A stretch of 25,958 nt of DNA from Brugia malayi (taxonomy: Eukaryota > Nematoda > Chromadorea > Rhabditida > Onchocercidae). Numbering within the stretch: position 1 is the first letter of the stretch; every line of letters starts with the position of its first letter. Below the pieces are notes generated by a model, which saw only the letters and a program-made list of their open reading frames with translations, was not told the DNA's origin and did not search any database. The position numbers and the translations under genes are program-made. Location: positions 1 through 25,958 of the forward strand of contig NW_025062354.1 in NCBI RefSeq assembly GCF_000002995.4. The letters run 5' to 3'. Below, one piece after another: positions 8,788 through 19,399 of this stretch.

Positions 8788-8995
8788 AACAGATCTCTCA
8801 AATACTCCTTCATAAGCTCTACAAAGCTCTACAATTATTCGAGTAGCTCATTCTGCTTGTAGAACTCTTATGCCACTTTACACTAAGCTAATTTCATTTC
8901 TTATTTCTATTAGCTCTTTATTTAATGACTGAACATGTAATTTTATCTTAAACAGGTCTATAATATTAAAAGAAACATAATTATTCTTACGATAA
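8788..8995 (-). pseudogene. ftsL: ftsL-like remnant (nuwt)
   Basis: Minus-strand reading across frames gives DLFKIKLHVQSLNKELIEI, RNEISLV and IRVLQAE, followed by a frame change and a broken C-terminus. This matches the pattern of the small bitopic division protein FtsL of Rickettsiales (coiled coil then IRVLQAEWAYLN-type motif). Position directly downstream of rsmH on the same strand agrees with the usual division and cell-wall gene order rsmH-ftsL. Several stops and frame shifts; non-functional. The left end is the junction with host exon 1. Confidence 0.6.
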
Positions 8996-9025
8996 CCTCT
9001 GCATAGCTCTTAGCGTCGATTTGCA

Positions 9026-9193
9026 TTTACAATCGATAGATCATGGCTCATACCTTACAATCGACAGATCTTGGCTCATACCTTACAATCGACAGATCAT
9101 GGCTCATACCTTACAATCGATAGATCTTGGCTCATACCTTACAATCGATAGATCATGGCTCATACCTTACAATCGATAAATCTTGGCTCACAT
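9026..9193. repeat. Six tandem copies of a 28-bp unit
   Basis: Unit CTTACAATCGATAGATCATG plus GCTCATAC, starting at 9026, 9054, 9082, 9110, 9138 and 9166 with no spacers. Units alternate in two variants: 'gatcatgg' and 'gatcttgg', suggesting growth by duplication of a 56-bp dimer. It lies between the rsmH and ftsL remnants in decayed bacterial DNA. Contiguous copies without spacers rule out a CRISPR array. Confidence 0.9.
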
Positions 9194-10040
9194 AAACTTT
9201 TAAAAAAGGTTTTGACTATACGATCTTCCAAAGAATGAGAAGTGACAACTATTAACTTGCCATTCTTATTTAAATTTTCAGATACTGCTTTCATGCCCTT
9301 TTCAAGTTCTCCCAGTTCGTCGTTTACTCATACTCTAATAGCCTGAAATGTCCTAGTTGCAGGATCAGTTTTACTTTTTCCACGAAACACCACAGAACGC
9401 ACAATATTTGCAAGCTCAGATATAGTTTTGATAGTTTTTTCTTCCGTCCATTTACTACTGCTTTTGCAATACGAGAATGACGCTCTCCTCCATAGTTAGT
9501 GTATAGTGTTTGCAGTTTGTTCGCGTAAAGCGTAAAGCGTTAATAAGTGTTATGAGAAGCGTTATCCATTCTCACGTCAAGTGGACCATCACGTAAAAAT
9601 GAGAGTCCTCTATCTCCGTCATCAAGCTGCATAGATGAAACTGTATGTCAAATACAACTCCCTCTGCAGTATTACTTGGTGTCACTCCAGTGCTTGATGC
9701 TGGAATCCATATATTTTTTTTCTGAATCCCGGAGAGATAACGGAAGTTTTGAGACAGCAAAGAGCTCTCCAAGGTATTCAAGGCTATTACTGTACTATCT
9801 AATATACTTCTTATACTGCTAAATTTTTCAATAAATAGCTTTACTCTGCTGGGGTGCTTAATATTGAAATCCTCATAAAATTTATAACAGTTTTATCTCC
9901 GTCATTCGCATACACTTTGCAATGAACTGATTCCAGTATTGCCTTGCTATACCCTCCAGCTAAAAATGTGCGTCCACCATTTTGTGGTGAAAGTTGTAAT
10001 AGCATCTCTTTTAATAGATTGGAATATGTGCCGTAGTGTT
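9194..10040 (-). pseudogene. rsmH: rsmH (mraW) 16S rRNA methyltransferase remnant (nuwt)
   Basis: RsmH methylates N4 of C1402 in bacterial 16S rRNA. On the minus strand, in order across frames: KEMLLQLSPQNGG, AGGYSKAILESVHCKVYAND, the SAM-fold stretch VVFDI then [40 protein letters not shown], and a C-terminal SFHSLEDR-like element followed by KTFF. Multiple frame shifts and stops break it. Between the N-terminal third and VVFDI there is an insertion (about 9672-9780). Followed by ftsL on the same strand. Wolbachia is the likely source. Confidence 0.82.
9672..9780 (-). mobile_element. Wolbachia-type small dispersed repeat inserted in rsmH
   Basis: Within the rsmH remnant the translation switches to FRYLSGIQKKNIWIPASSTG then VTPSN before returning to VVFDI. 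The DNA, on the plus strand, contains a near-palindromic block CCAGTGCTTGATGCTGGAAT. This resembles repeats that I recall as scattered through Wolbachia genomes and often read as 'DTGIQ...WIPVSSTGMTP'. If correct it independently supports a Wolbachia origin. Exact boundaries are uncertain. Confidence 0.55.
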
Positions 10041-10219
10041 TCTATCGAAAGATTTTGTATTATATAAAAACTTTTTTGCTTAAGTATGATATACTATAGA
10101 AATATATGGACAATAATATAAAAATACTTGATATAGTCAATAATATAAAAATATTAAGATTTAATAAAGTATCGTTATTAATATGATACTTACCTCATGC
10201 TCACATTTGAAAAATTAAG

Positions 10220-10680
10220 CCAAACCATTATGATCTAGAACAAACCTGATGTATAATAAATGAGAAGATCATGTTATGGGTTAGCTCGACGCATATATGT
10301 TATGAACGTTGTCCAAAATTAAATTCTCCTCAGTTATACTTTTCACTTGTGGGTCGATTGTCATAGCTATGTCATATTCTTTGATTTGCTACCACTACCA
10401 TACTTATCTGTATTCAGCCTTATGCTCTCTACAAAAAGCTCTCATACCTATAATGTGCAGCAATTCTAGCAACAACTGCTGAGGTTAAGGCTAAATAAGA
10501 GATAAACAGCTCGGCAATATATAATTTGCTCATTCTTACGTAGCCATAAAATGATTGAGTTATAATTCTTACGTAGCCATAAAATGATTGAGTTATGACC
10601 TCACATAGAACAGCTGTTCTTCTGTTAAGTGCATCATAATTAGGATAATAAAATGCAAAACTATTATCTGAATTTTTCTT
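10220..10680 (-). pseudogene. Unidentified decayed bacterial-like reading frame
   Basis: Minus-strand pieces such as MSKLYIAELFISYLALTSAV and IAMTIDPQVKSITEENLILD, then NVHNIYAS, are protein-like and continue the nuwt composition. Stops and frame changes separate them. I do not recognise the protein. The first piece looks like a membrane segment. Confidence 0.35.
10532..10597. repeat. 33-bp tandem duplication
   Basis: ATTCTTACGTAGCCATAAAA plus TGATTGAGTTATA occurs at 10532-10564 and again at 10565-10597 with one difference at the last base. A local duplication inside nuwt DNA, in frame length (11 codons). Confidence 0.9.
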
Positions 10681-10682
10681 TA

Positions 10683-12640
10683 TTAGTATAACATGTACAG
10701 ATATTTCGACTTATAACATATTTTCATATACTGATTTTGACTTGTTAATGCTAGATTTAGGTCTGCTATAGCTAATATCTTTAGCTTTTTCATTGCTAAG
10801 GAAGGTAATCTCTTTGCTTTTTCTGAGAAATCTGTTTGTATTTGTTCAAACTCTTTTAGGAAATTCTCTTGTTTATCTTCTTTAATCCGAGACACAACAT
10901 ATTTTAGTATTTCTTTTTTCTGCTCTATAAACTTTTATTTCATCAAAACTATTGCTTACTTCTGCACCCGTTCCTGATGATTTATTCCATCTCTTCAGAC
11001 TATATTAGTTGCAATACTTTGTGACAAGATAGGAAGAGAAAAACTCATGAAATCTACATTTCTAACTTTTGTAAATAGTAAGTTATCCAGTTTTTTCAAT
11101 AATACTAGGTGGTAATGACTTGCTAATCATAATGGTACACATTCTTTTATAATTCCATTAGCCGTCGCATTGCTTGGTGCTGTCACTTATGTGAGAGCAA
11201 AGGTGCAGTACAGCGGATTAGCTTATCTGATGAGAAATATACCTGATGGATTATTGGTACACCGTTCATATGCATCAAGGGGTTAGAGGTCAACAGACTT
11301 CAGCTAGTTTTTGTATGATTTTTTGTGCATTAATTGGGCTGTTTGCTACATCGCAATAGTTTTCTTCAAGTGTCTGTTCAGCGCAGAATAGATACTTTTG
11401 AACTATTCCCCTTCTAATCCACTCGCTATGCTCAGCTTATTTCTTTTTTATTATTAGCAACGGCAGGTTCTTTTACTCTTCTATCTAGCACGAAAGTACT
11501 ATCGACATTATTTTCTATTCTGTATTCCTTCTTAATAAATTCTGATTTTTCACATAATTTTTGGAAAATAATAATATCGAGCAAACTTCTGCCACTTGTT
11601 GTAGTGGTCGCTCATTTCTTTAGAAACAATGAGCAATAGTTCCAAGCACAAACTCAAGTGAACCATCTAACTGACCTACTCATTTCTTTAAGCACTTCTG
11701 ATGGATCAAGGTCTTCTACATCTGTTACGATTTTGGATCTCACTGCTATAAAATTAGTACCATCACAATGAATATTTACCATTTTCTTGCAATCATAAGG
11801 TCATAACCCAAACTAACTTTTAAGTGAATCGCTAAAAATTAGTCTATTAAAATACCAGCGTCATTACAATTAGTGATTAATTCGCCTATAATGGCCTCAT
11901 TAGGTCATACTATCCCATAAGGATCATCCTAACTCAAACATTTTTGTGTGTGTTAATCATTTATTATCAGAAATTGATCTATAATAATCTTCCCATGTGT
12001 CACCAAATTATGACCTTTCTTAGCTTTTTCAATTAACATGCGAGTCACATGATAATCTATTTCCTTTTCGTTGATAATAAAGTCTATTTCAAAAAAGTTT
12101 GGGTATATTGTCTCACCAGAATTTGCTTTAGCATTATCTTTTTTATCAGTTACTACTTTGTCAAATGAGAAATTTTCTGCTTCAGCTTGTAATGCATAAA
12201 ATGGGTTTCTTGTTATTTATGAATATGAGTTACTTACCTATTAAGTATTAAAGAATTTTTAAGTCAAGTTTCAGACACATTTTAATATGACTTTACTAAT
12301 TTATTACTGATACCAATTCCTACTGACTTTATCACTGTAACGTAAACGTAGTTACCACCTTGCACTTTTGTTCATATCAATTGTCAATTGCTTCATTGAT
12401 AAAAAGGAAAATATTTCTCCTTTCTTTAAAGAATTTATTGTTTTGGTTGCTGACTTTCACTTTTACTGGCATCTTTTTTGTTGAGTAGTTAAGTGGCCAT
12501 CTTATAACGAATTTTATCGATAATCACCAAACTTTTTTCGTGTGCTATTTAACAAAGCTATTTCAGCGTTACGCGCTGTAATTACACCATTTTCGTGCTT
12601 TTAAGTTGCTTCAGCTAAAATATTTAAGAAATTCACCAAG
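10683..12640 (-). pseudogene. Unidentified decayed Wolbachia-like reading frames
   Basis: Several minus-strand coding-like stretches, in the order they would be read from 12640 down: NAEIALLNSTRKKFGDY; NAKANSGETIYPNFFEIDFI followed by INEKEIDYHVTRMLIEKAKK; MVNIHCDGTNFIAVRSKIVT then DVEDLDPSEVLKEMS; FCAEQTLEENYCDVANSPIN then AQKIIQKLAEVC; and SRIKEDKQENFLKEFEQIQT then DFSEKAKRLPSLAMKKLK. Stops and frame shifts occur throughout. Codon use and style fit the neighbouring rsmH and ftsL remnants, so one large nuwt is likely, possibly one long gene of unknown function or several genes. I cannot name them. Confidence 0.4.
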
Positions 12641-12659
12641 TAAGAAAACGACAAAAGAA

Positions 12660-12840
12660 GACCTAGTTAATATTTATTTAAAAACACTAACGTTTTTTAT
12701 ATATAACATACTAATCACTTATTTTTTTTAAAATTTATTTCTTTAAAACTTTATTTTTTTTTTAAAAAAAATTTATTTTTTTAAAATCATTTATTTAAAA
12801 ACACTAACGTTTTTTATGTATTAAATACTTAATAATCGTG
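12660..12840. repeat. Direct repeats at nuwt-satellite boundary
   Basis: A block containing AAAAACACTAACGTTTTTTA occurs at about 12674-12698 and again at about 12791-12817, 117 bp apart. The block is itself a weak hairpin (AAAAAC ... GTTTTT). Between the copies lie long T and A tracts. It marks the end of recognisable bacterial-like sequence. Confidence 0.7.
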
Positions 12841-14830
12841 ACTTAGTTGCTTTTTATTGCAACTAACCATTTACGGTGTGTGTATCAAAATTTAATTAGT
12901 TGCTTTTATTGTATATTAAACTATAAAATAAATCTACGTATTATCACGGTTTTAATTGATTAATTTATATGCATTGCACAGGTACTGGTCATTTACTGTT
13001 GGTCATTTGATCAGCATAAATAATAAAATAAACTTTAAAAATTAAGTTTTAATCAATATTTTACTAGCAAAATTAATTAAATTTTTAATTTTTCACGATT
13101 TTAATTCATTCTTACAATTAAAATTAATTTATATTTCAAATTTAAATATTAAATTTTATGAAAACTCAATAATTTATTAGTGCTTTGCGTATTAAACTAT
13201 AAAATAAATGCTGGAATTGTCAAAATTTAATTTAATTAAATGTTAGAATATTGAAAAATATCAATTCATCAAAAAAAAAAATTAGATAATTTGAACTTAA
13301 TTGATTATTTTTTATTCATTTCATGGATACTGGTCATTTACGGTTGGTCATTTGGTCAGCATAAATAATTAAATAAACTTTGAAAATTAAGTTTTAATCA
13401 ATATTTGATTAGCGAAATTGATTAAATTTTTAATTTATCACGGTTTTAATTCATTCTTACAATTGAAATTAATTTTTACTTCAAATCTAAATATCAAATT
13501 TTATGAATATTCAATAATTTGTTAGGGTTTTGTATATTAAACTATAAAATAAATTCTAGCAATATCAAAAAATCATTTTAATTAAATGCTAAAATATTTA
13601 AAAATATCAATTCCTTAAAACAAATTGATATTTTGAGCTTAATTGATTAATTTATAAGCGTTGCATAAGTACTGGTCATTTACGATGTGTCAATTGGCAA
13701 CATAAATAATAAAATAAGCTTTAATAATTAAGTGTTAATCAATATTTGATTAGCGAAATTGATTGAACTTTTAGTTTGTCACTGTTCTAATTTATTTTTA
13801 CAATTAAAATTAGTTTTTATTTCAAATTTAAATATAAATTTTATGAAAACTCAATAATTTATTAGTGCTTTGCGTATTAAACTATAAAATAAATGCTGGA
13901 ATTGTCAAATTTTAATTAAATTAAATGTTACAATATTGAAAAATATCAATTCATAAAAAAAAAAAAATTAGATAATTTGAACTTAATTGATTAATTTTTA
14001 CGCATTTCATGGATACTGGTCATTTGGTCAGCATAAATAATAAAATAATCATTCAAAATTATGCTTTAAACAATGTATTATTTGCAAAATTATTTAAATT
14101 TTTAACTTGCCACTGTTCTAACTCATTCTTACAATTGAAATTAATATTTATTTCAAATCTAAATATCAAATTTTATGAAAATTCAATAATTTGTTAGGGT
14201 TTTGTATACTAAACTACAAAATAGATGCCGGAATTGTCAAAATTTAATTTAATTAAATGTTAGAATATTGAAAAATATCAATTCATTAAAAAAAAATTAG
14301 ATAATTTGAACTTAATTGATTAATTTTTATTCATTTCATGGATACTGGTCATTTGATCAGCATAAATAATTAAATAAGCTTTTACGATTTTAATTTATTT
14401 TTACAGTTAAAATTAATTTTTTATTCGTATTTAAATTTCAAATTTTATGAAAATTCAATAATTTATTGCACTTCTGTATATTAACCTATGAAATAAATTC
14501 TAGCAATATCAAAAACTCATTTTAATTAAATGTTAAAATATTAAAAAAATTGAATAATTTGAACTTGATTGATTAATTTATAAGCGTTGCATAGGTATTG
14601 GTCAATCATGGTGTGGTCAACTGGTCAGCATAAAATATTAAAAAAAACCTCATTAATTAACTTTTAATCAATATTTTATTAGCAAAAATAATTAAATTCT
14701 TTGTTTGTCACGATTTTATTTCATTCTTACAATTATATTAATTTTTTTCCAAATTTAAATACCATAATTTAAGAAAATTGTATAATTTTTGAAAGTTTTT
14801 GTATATTAAACTATGAAATGAAAAAACTTA
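12840..14830 (+). repeat. AT-rich satellite, forward-oriented monomers (~344 bp)
   Basis: Tandem copies of a roughly 344-bp AT-rich monomer. Each has a GC-richer core with repeated TGGTCA, starting at about 12983, 13328, 13671, 14015, 14344 and 14596; spacings are 345, 343, 344, 329 and about 252, the last reflecting a deletion. Other constant blocks are TTAATCAATATTT, TTCATTCTTACAATT, TTTTATGAAAA, GTATATTAAACTATAAAATA and TTAATTGATTAATTT. The array begins with a partial monomer near 12840-12900. Length, composition and nematode context recall the HhaI satellite of Brugia, which I cannot compare here. Open frames inside it are chance products. Confidence 0.9.
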
Positions 14831-16775
14831 AAACTTAATTATTAAAGTTTATTTTATTATTAATGTTGGTCAAATGACCACACCATAAATGACCAGTACT
14901 ATAGAACGCTTATAAATTAATCATTAAGTTCAAATTATCTAATTTTTTTTATGAATTGATATTTTTCAATATTCTGACATTTAATTAAATTAAATTTTGA
15001 CAATTTATTTTATAGTTTATTTTATAGTTTAGTAGTTTTATATTTATTTCATAGTTTAGTTTTATATTTATTTTATAGTTTAGTACACAAAAACCTAACA
15101 AATTATTGAATTTTAATAAAATTTGATATTTAGATTTGAAATAAAAATTAATTTCAATTGTAAGAATGAATTAGAACAGTGGCAAGTTAAAAATTTAAAT
15201 AATTTTGCAAATAATACATTGTTTAAAGCATAATTTTGAATGATTATTTTATTATTTATGCTGACCAAATGACCAGTATCCATGAAATGAATAAAAAATA
15301 ATCAATTAAGTTCCAACTATCTAATTTTTTTTTTATGAATTGATATTTTTCAATATTCTAACATTTAATTAAATTAAATTTTGACAATTCCGGCATTTAT
15401 TTTATAGTTTAATATACAAAACCCTAACATTTCCCAGTTTATTACGCAAAAAACCTTACAAATTATAGGATTTTCACAAAAATCAATTTTAAATTTGAAT
15501 TAAAAATTAGCATTAATTGTAAAAATGAGTTAGTTCTATGACTAATTAAAAATTTTATTATTTTAACAAGTGAAATTTCAATCAAAACTTTAAACTTTAA
15601 TTATTTATGCTGACCAAATGACCAACCGTAAATGACCAGTATCCATGAAATGAATAAAAATTAATCAATTAAGTTCAAATTATCTAATTTTTTTTTTATG
15701 AATTGATATTTTTCAATATTCTAACATTTAATTAAATTAAATTTTGACAATTCCGGCATCTATTTTGTAGTTTAGTATACAAAACCCTAACAAATTATTG
15801 AATTTTCATAAAATTTGATATTTAGATTTGAAATAAATATTAATTTCAATTGTAAGAATGAGTTAGAACAGTGGCAAGTTAAAAATTTAAATAATTTTGC
15901 AAATAATACATTGTTTAAAGCATAATTTTGAATGATTATTTTATTATTTATGCTGACCAAATGACCAGTATCCATGAAATGAATAAAAAATAATCAATTA
16001 AGTTCAAATTATCTATTTTTTTTTTTTATGAATTGATATTTTTCAATATTCTAACATTTAATTAAATTAAATTTTGACAATTCCAGCATTTATTTTATAG
16101 TTTAATACGCAAAGCACTAATAAATTATTGAGTTTTCATAAAATTTAATATTTAAATTTGAAATAAAAATTAATTTTAATTGTAAAAATAAATTAGAACC
16201 GTGACAAACTAAAAATTTAATCAATTTTGCTAATCAAATATTGATTAAAACTTAATTATTAAAGCTTATTTTATTATTTATGTTGCCAATTGACACATCG
16301 TAAATGACCAGTACTTATGCAACGCTTATAAATTAATCAATTAAGCTCAAAATATCAATTTGTTTTAAGGAATTGATATTTTTAAATATTTTAGCATTTA
16401 ATTAAAATGATTTTTTGATATTGCTAGAATTTATTTTATAGTTTAATATACAAAACCCTAACAAATTATTGAATATTCATAAAATTTGATATTTAGATTT
16501 GAAGTAAAAATTAATTTCAATTGTAAGAATGAATTAAAACCGTGATAAATTAAAAATTTAATCAATTTCGCTAATCAAATATTGATTAAAACTTAATTTT
16601 CAAAGTTTATTTAATTATTTATGCTGACCAAATGACCAACCGTAAATGACCAGTATCCATGAAATGAATAAAAAATAATCAATTAAGTTCAAATTATCTA
16701 ATTTTTTTTTTATGAATTGATCTTCTAACATTTAATTAAATTAAATTTTGACAATTTATTTTATAGTTTATTTTA
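13205..16775. repeat. Large inverted repeat (palindrome), arms about 1.15 kb
   Basis: Left arm about 13205-14353, right arm about 15631-16775, axis at 14992 and central spacer about 1.28 kb of less symmetric satellite. Matching landmarks keep the same coordinate sum (29983-29984): core 13328 with 16656, 13671 with 16312, 14015 with 15969, 14344 with 15640. The stretch 14009-14197 is an exact reverse complement of 15787-15975 over all 189 bases. A deletion near 16722 trims the outer right arm. Confidence 0.88.
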
Positions 16776-17565
16776 TAGTTTAGTAGTTTTATATTTATTT
16801 TATAGTTTAGTTTTATATTTATTTTATAGTTTAGTATACAAAACCCTAACAAATTATTGAATTTTCATAAAATTTGATATTTAGATTTGAAATAAAAATT
16901 AATTTCAATTGTAAGAATGAGTTAGAACAGTGGCAAGTTAAAAATTTAAATAATTTTGCAAATTAAACATTGTTTAAAACCTAATTTTGAATGATTATTT
17001 AATTATTTATGCCGATCAAATGACCAGTCGTAAATAACCAGTACCTATGCAATGCATATAAATTGATCAATTAAGCTCGAAATATCTGACTTTTTTTAAT
17101 GAAAATATATATTTTTTTAACAGTTTTGACATTTAATTAAAGTAAAATTTGATATTACTAGAAATTATTTCGTAGTCTAATATACAAAAAAGGCTTTGAT
17201 TCATTGCAAATCATAAAATTTTCATAAAATTCGATCTTAAAATTTCAAACAAAAACTAATTTTAGCTGCAGAAATGAATTAAATCTACGACAAATTAAAA
17301 ATCTTATTAATTTCACCTCTCAAATATTAAAAAAAAACTTAGTTATTAAAGTTTATTTTCTTATTACGTATGCAACGCATAAAATTAATCAACTGAGTTC
17401 AAAATAACTAATTTTTTTTAAGGAATTGATATTTTTTAATTGTTTTAACATTTAATTAAAATCAAAATTGAAAAAAACTAGAGATTTCTTCTCCCTTTAA
17501 TATACAAAAGCTCTTGCAAATTATAAAATTTTCACCAAAATCAATTTTTAGATTTGAAATAATGC

Positions 17566-17607
17566 TTAAGCCTAAGCCTAAATATACCCTAAGCCTAAGC
17601 CTAAGCA
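17566..17607. repeat. Interstitial telomere repeats (TTAGGC)n
   Basis: Two runs of the C-rich strand, TTAAGCCTAAGCCTAA and CCTAAGCCTAAGCCTAAGC, separated by ATATA-like bases, five to six units in all. The flanks AATGCTTAAG and CTTAGGCTTAGG-complement (AAGCATT) form a small inverted repeat. TTAGGC is the standard nematode telomere unit. It sits inside a satellite monomer, replacing part of it. Confidence 0.85.
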
Positions 17608-18649
17608 TTATTTTATTATTTAAGATGTCAAATGACCACAATGTATGTGACCAGTTCCCGCACTATGCGTATATAATAATCATTTTTTTTTTTATTAAAT
17701 GATATTTTTTAATAGTTTTAACATCCTTTGAAATTAAATTTTGATAATAGTAGAACTTCTTAGCTAGTTTTATATGCAAATACCCGTATAAATTATGGGA
17801 TTTTTGTAAATGTATTATTTAAATTTGAAATATAAATTAATTTTAATTGTAAGAATGAATTAAAATCGTTTAGTTAAAATTTAATTAATTTTGCTAATAA
17901 AATATTGATTAAAACTTAATTTTTAAAGTTTATTTTATTATTTGTGTTGATCAAATGACCACAATGTATGTGACCAGTACCCATGCGATGCATAAAAAAC
18001 AATCAATTAAGTTCAAATTATCTAATTTTTTTAATCGATTGATTTTTTTTAATATTTTAACATTTAATTAAAATCGAAATTGATAAAACTAGAAATTATT
18101 CCTTCGTTTAATATGCAAAAACTCTTACAAATTATAAGATTTTCATAAATTTCGATACTTAAATTTGAAATGAAAATTAATTTGATTGCAACAATGAATT
18201 AAATCTCTGACTAATTAAAAATTTTATTAATTTCACAACTGAAATAGTGCTTAAAACCTAATTATTAAAGTTTATTTTATTATTTATGTTGCATTTGACC
18301 ACACCGTAAATGACCAATACCTATACAATGCATATAAATTTATCAATTAAGTTCAAAATAATTTTTTTTTTTTTTTTGATGAATTGATACTTTTTAATAG
18401 TTTTTACATTTAATTAAAATAAAATTTGATAATATAAGGACTTTTTACCCGGTTTACTGTGCAAAAACTTTAACAATTAATAGGATTTTCACAAAAATCA
18501 ATTTCTAAATTTGGAATAAAAATCACTTTTAATCGTAAAAATGAATTAAAAAAGCATGACAAATTAAAAATTTTATTAATTTTGCTGATGAAACATTGGG
18601 CAAAACTTAATTGTAAAAGTTTATTTTATTATTTTGAGCTGTCAAATGA

Positions 18650-19158
18650 TGTCGTGAAAGACGAAATATTTAAATTATTATATCCAAAACTAACAAATTC
18701 CTCTTATCTAATTCCTTTTCCTCACACAACAAAAACCCTTTGTTAGCAAACTCTTCGTTAGCAAAACCCTTTATTAGCAGTCTTTGTTTCATATCATTTA
18801 AATGTCCTCCTCTGCCGAATATCTGGTCAGTTCAGTTCTGTATATAAACTAATCTTGTTAACAATCTTCTTTGTTCATCCATGAGAAATCCTCCCATCTA
18901 ATCTCCATTCGTTAAATCAGTCTTATATATAACCCAACCAATCCTTCCATAACCATCATTTGCTTTATGTTTTGGGTGGTATTGGGATGCATCTAATACT
19001 TTATAATTTTGTGTTATTTCACCATTTTTATATTATTGCATTTTTTATAGTTTACGCGTTTGTTAAACGGTGTAGCATCCGTACGATATGTATAAAGCGC
19101 TATTATTTGCTTCATGTTAAATAAAGGTTTAATTACCCAAGTTTGAGGTTTCACGACA
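18650..19158. mobile_element. 509-bp element with 10-bp terminal inverted repeats (MITE-like)
   Basis: Begins TGTCGTGAAA and ends TTTCACGACA, perfect 10-bp inverted termini. It splits a satellite core: left flank GTCAAATGA, right flank AATGACCACACC, giving a target duplication of at least AATGA (5 bp), possibly CAAATGA (7 bp) because the element end overlaps the target bases. Inside there is no long reading frame, only short internal repeats with GTTAGCAAA (18740-18780). The composition is richer in C and T than the satellite. A non-autonomous DNA transposon is the simplest reading; superfamily not assigned. Confidence 0.8.
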
Positions 19159-19399
19159 AATGACCACACCCTAATGACAGTTCCGGTGCAATGCATATTA
19201 AATAGTCAATTAAGTTTAACAAATACTTTTTTTTAATGAATTGATATTTTTTGAAAGTTTTAACACTTAATTAGAATGAAATTTGATAATACTACAATTT
19301 TTTTCCTAGTCTAATATACAAAAATTCTTGCAAATTGTAGGATTTTCATAAAAATCAATATTTTGAAAATTATTATGGTTTATTTTATTATTTAAGCTT

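Noticed and set aside
9026..9193. CRISPR array
   Set aside because: Units are contiguous with no spacers and lie in decayed DNA.
11150..11300. Plus-strand hydrophobic stretch (LAVALLGAVTYV) as a membrane protein
   Set aside because: Short, stop-bounded and opposite to the coding-like minus strand of the nuwt.
14009..14197. 62-codon frame repeated at 15787-15975
   Set aside because: It lies wholly inside the satellite monomer and is lost in other monomers; identity reflects the palindrome, not a gene.
17514..17702. 61-codon plus frame over the telomere patch
   Set aside because: A product of the repeat sequence; no start context and no similarity.
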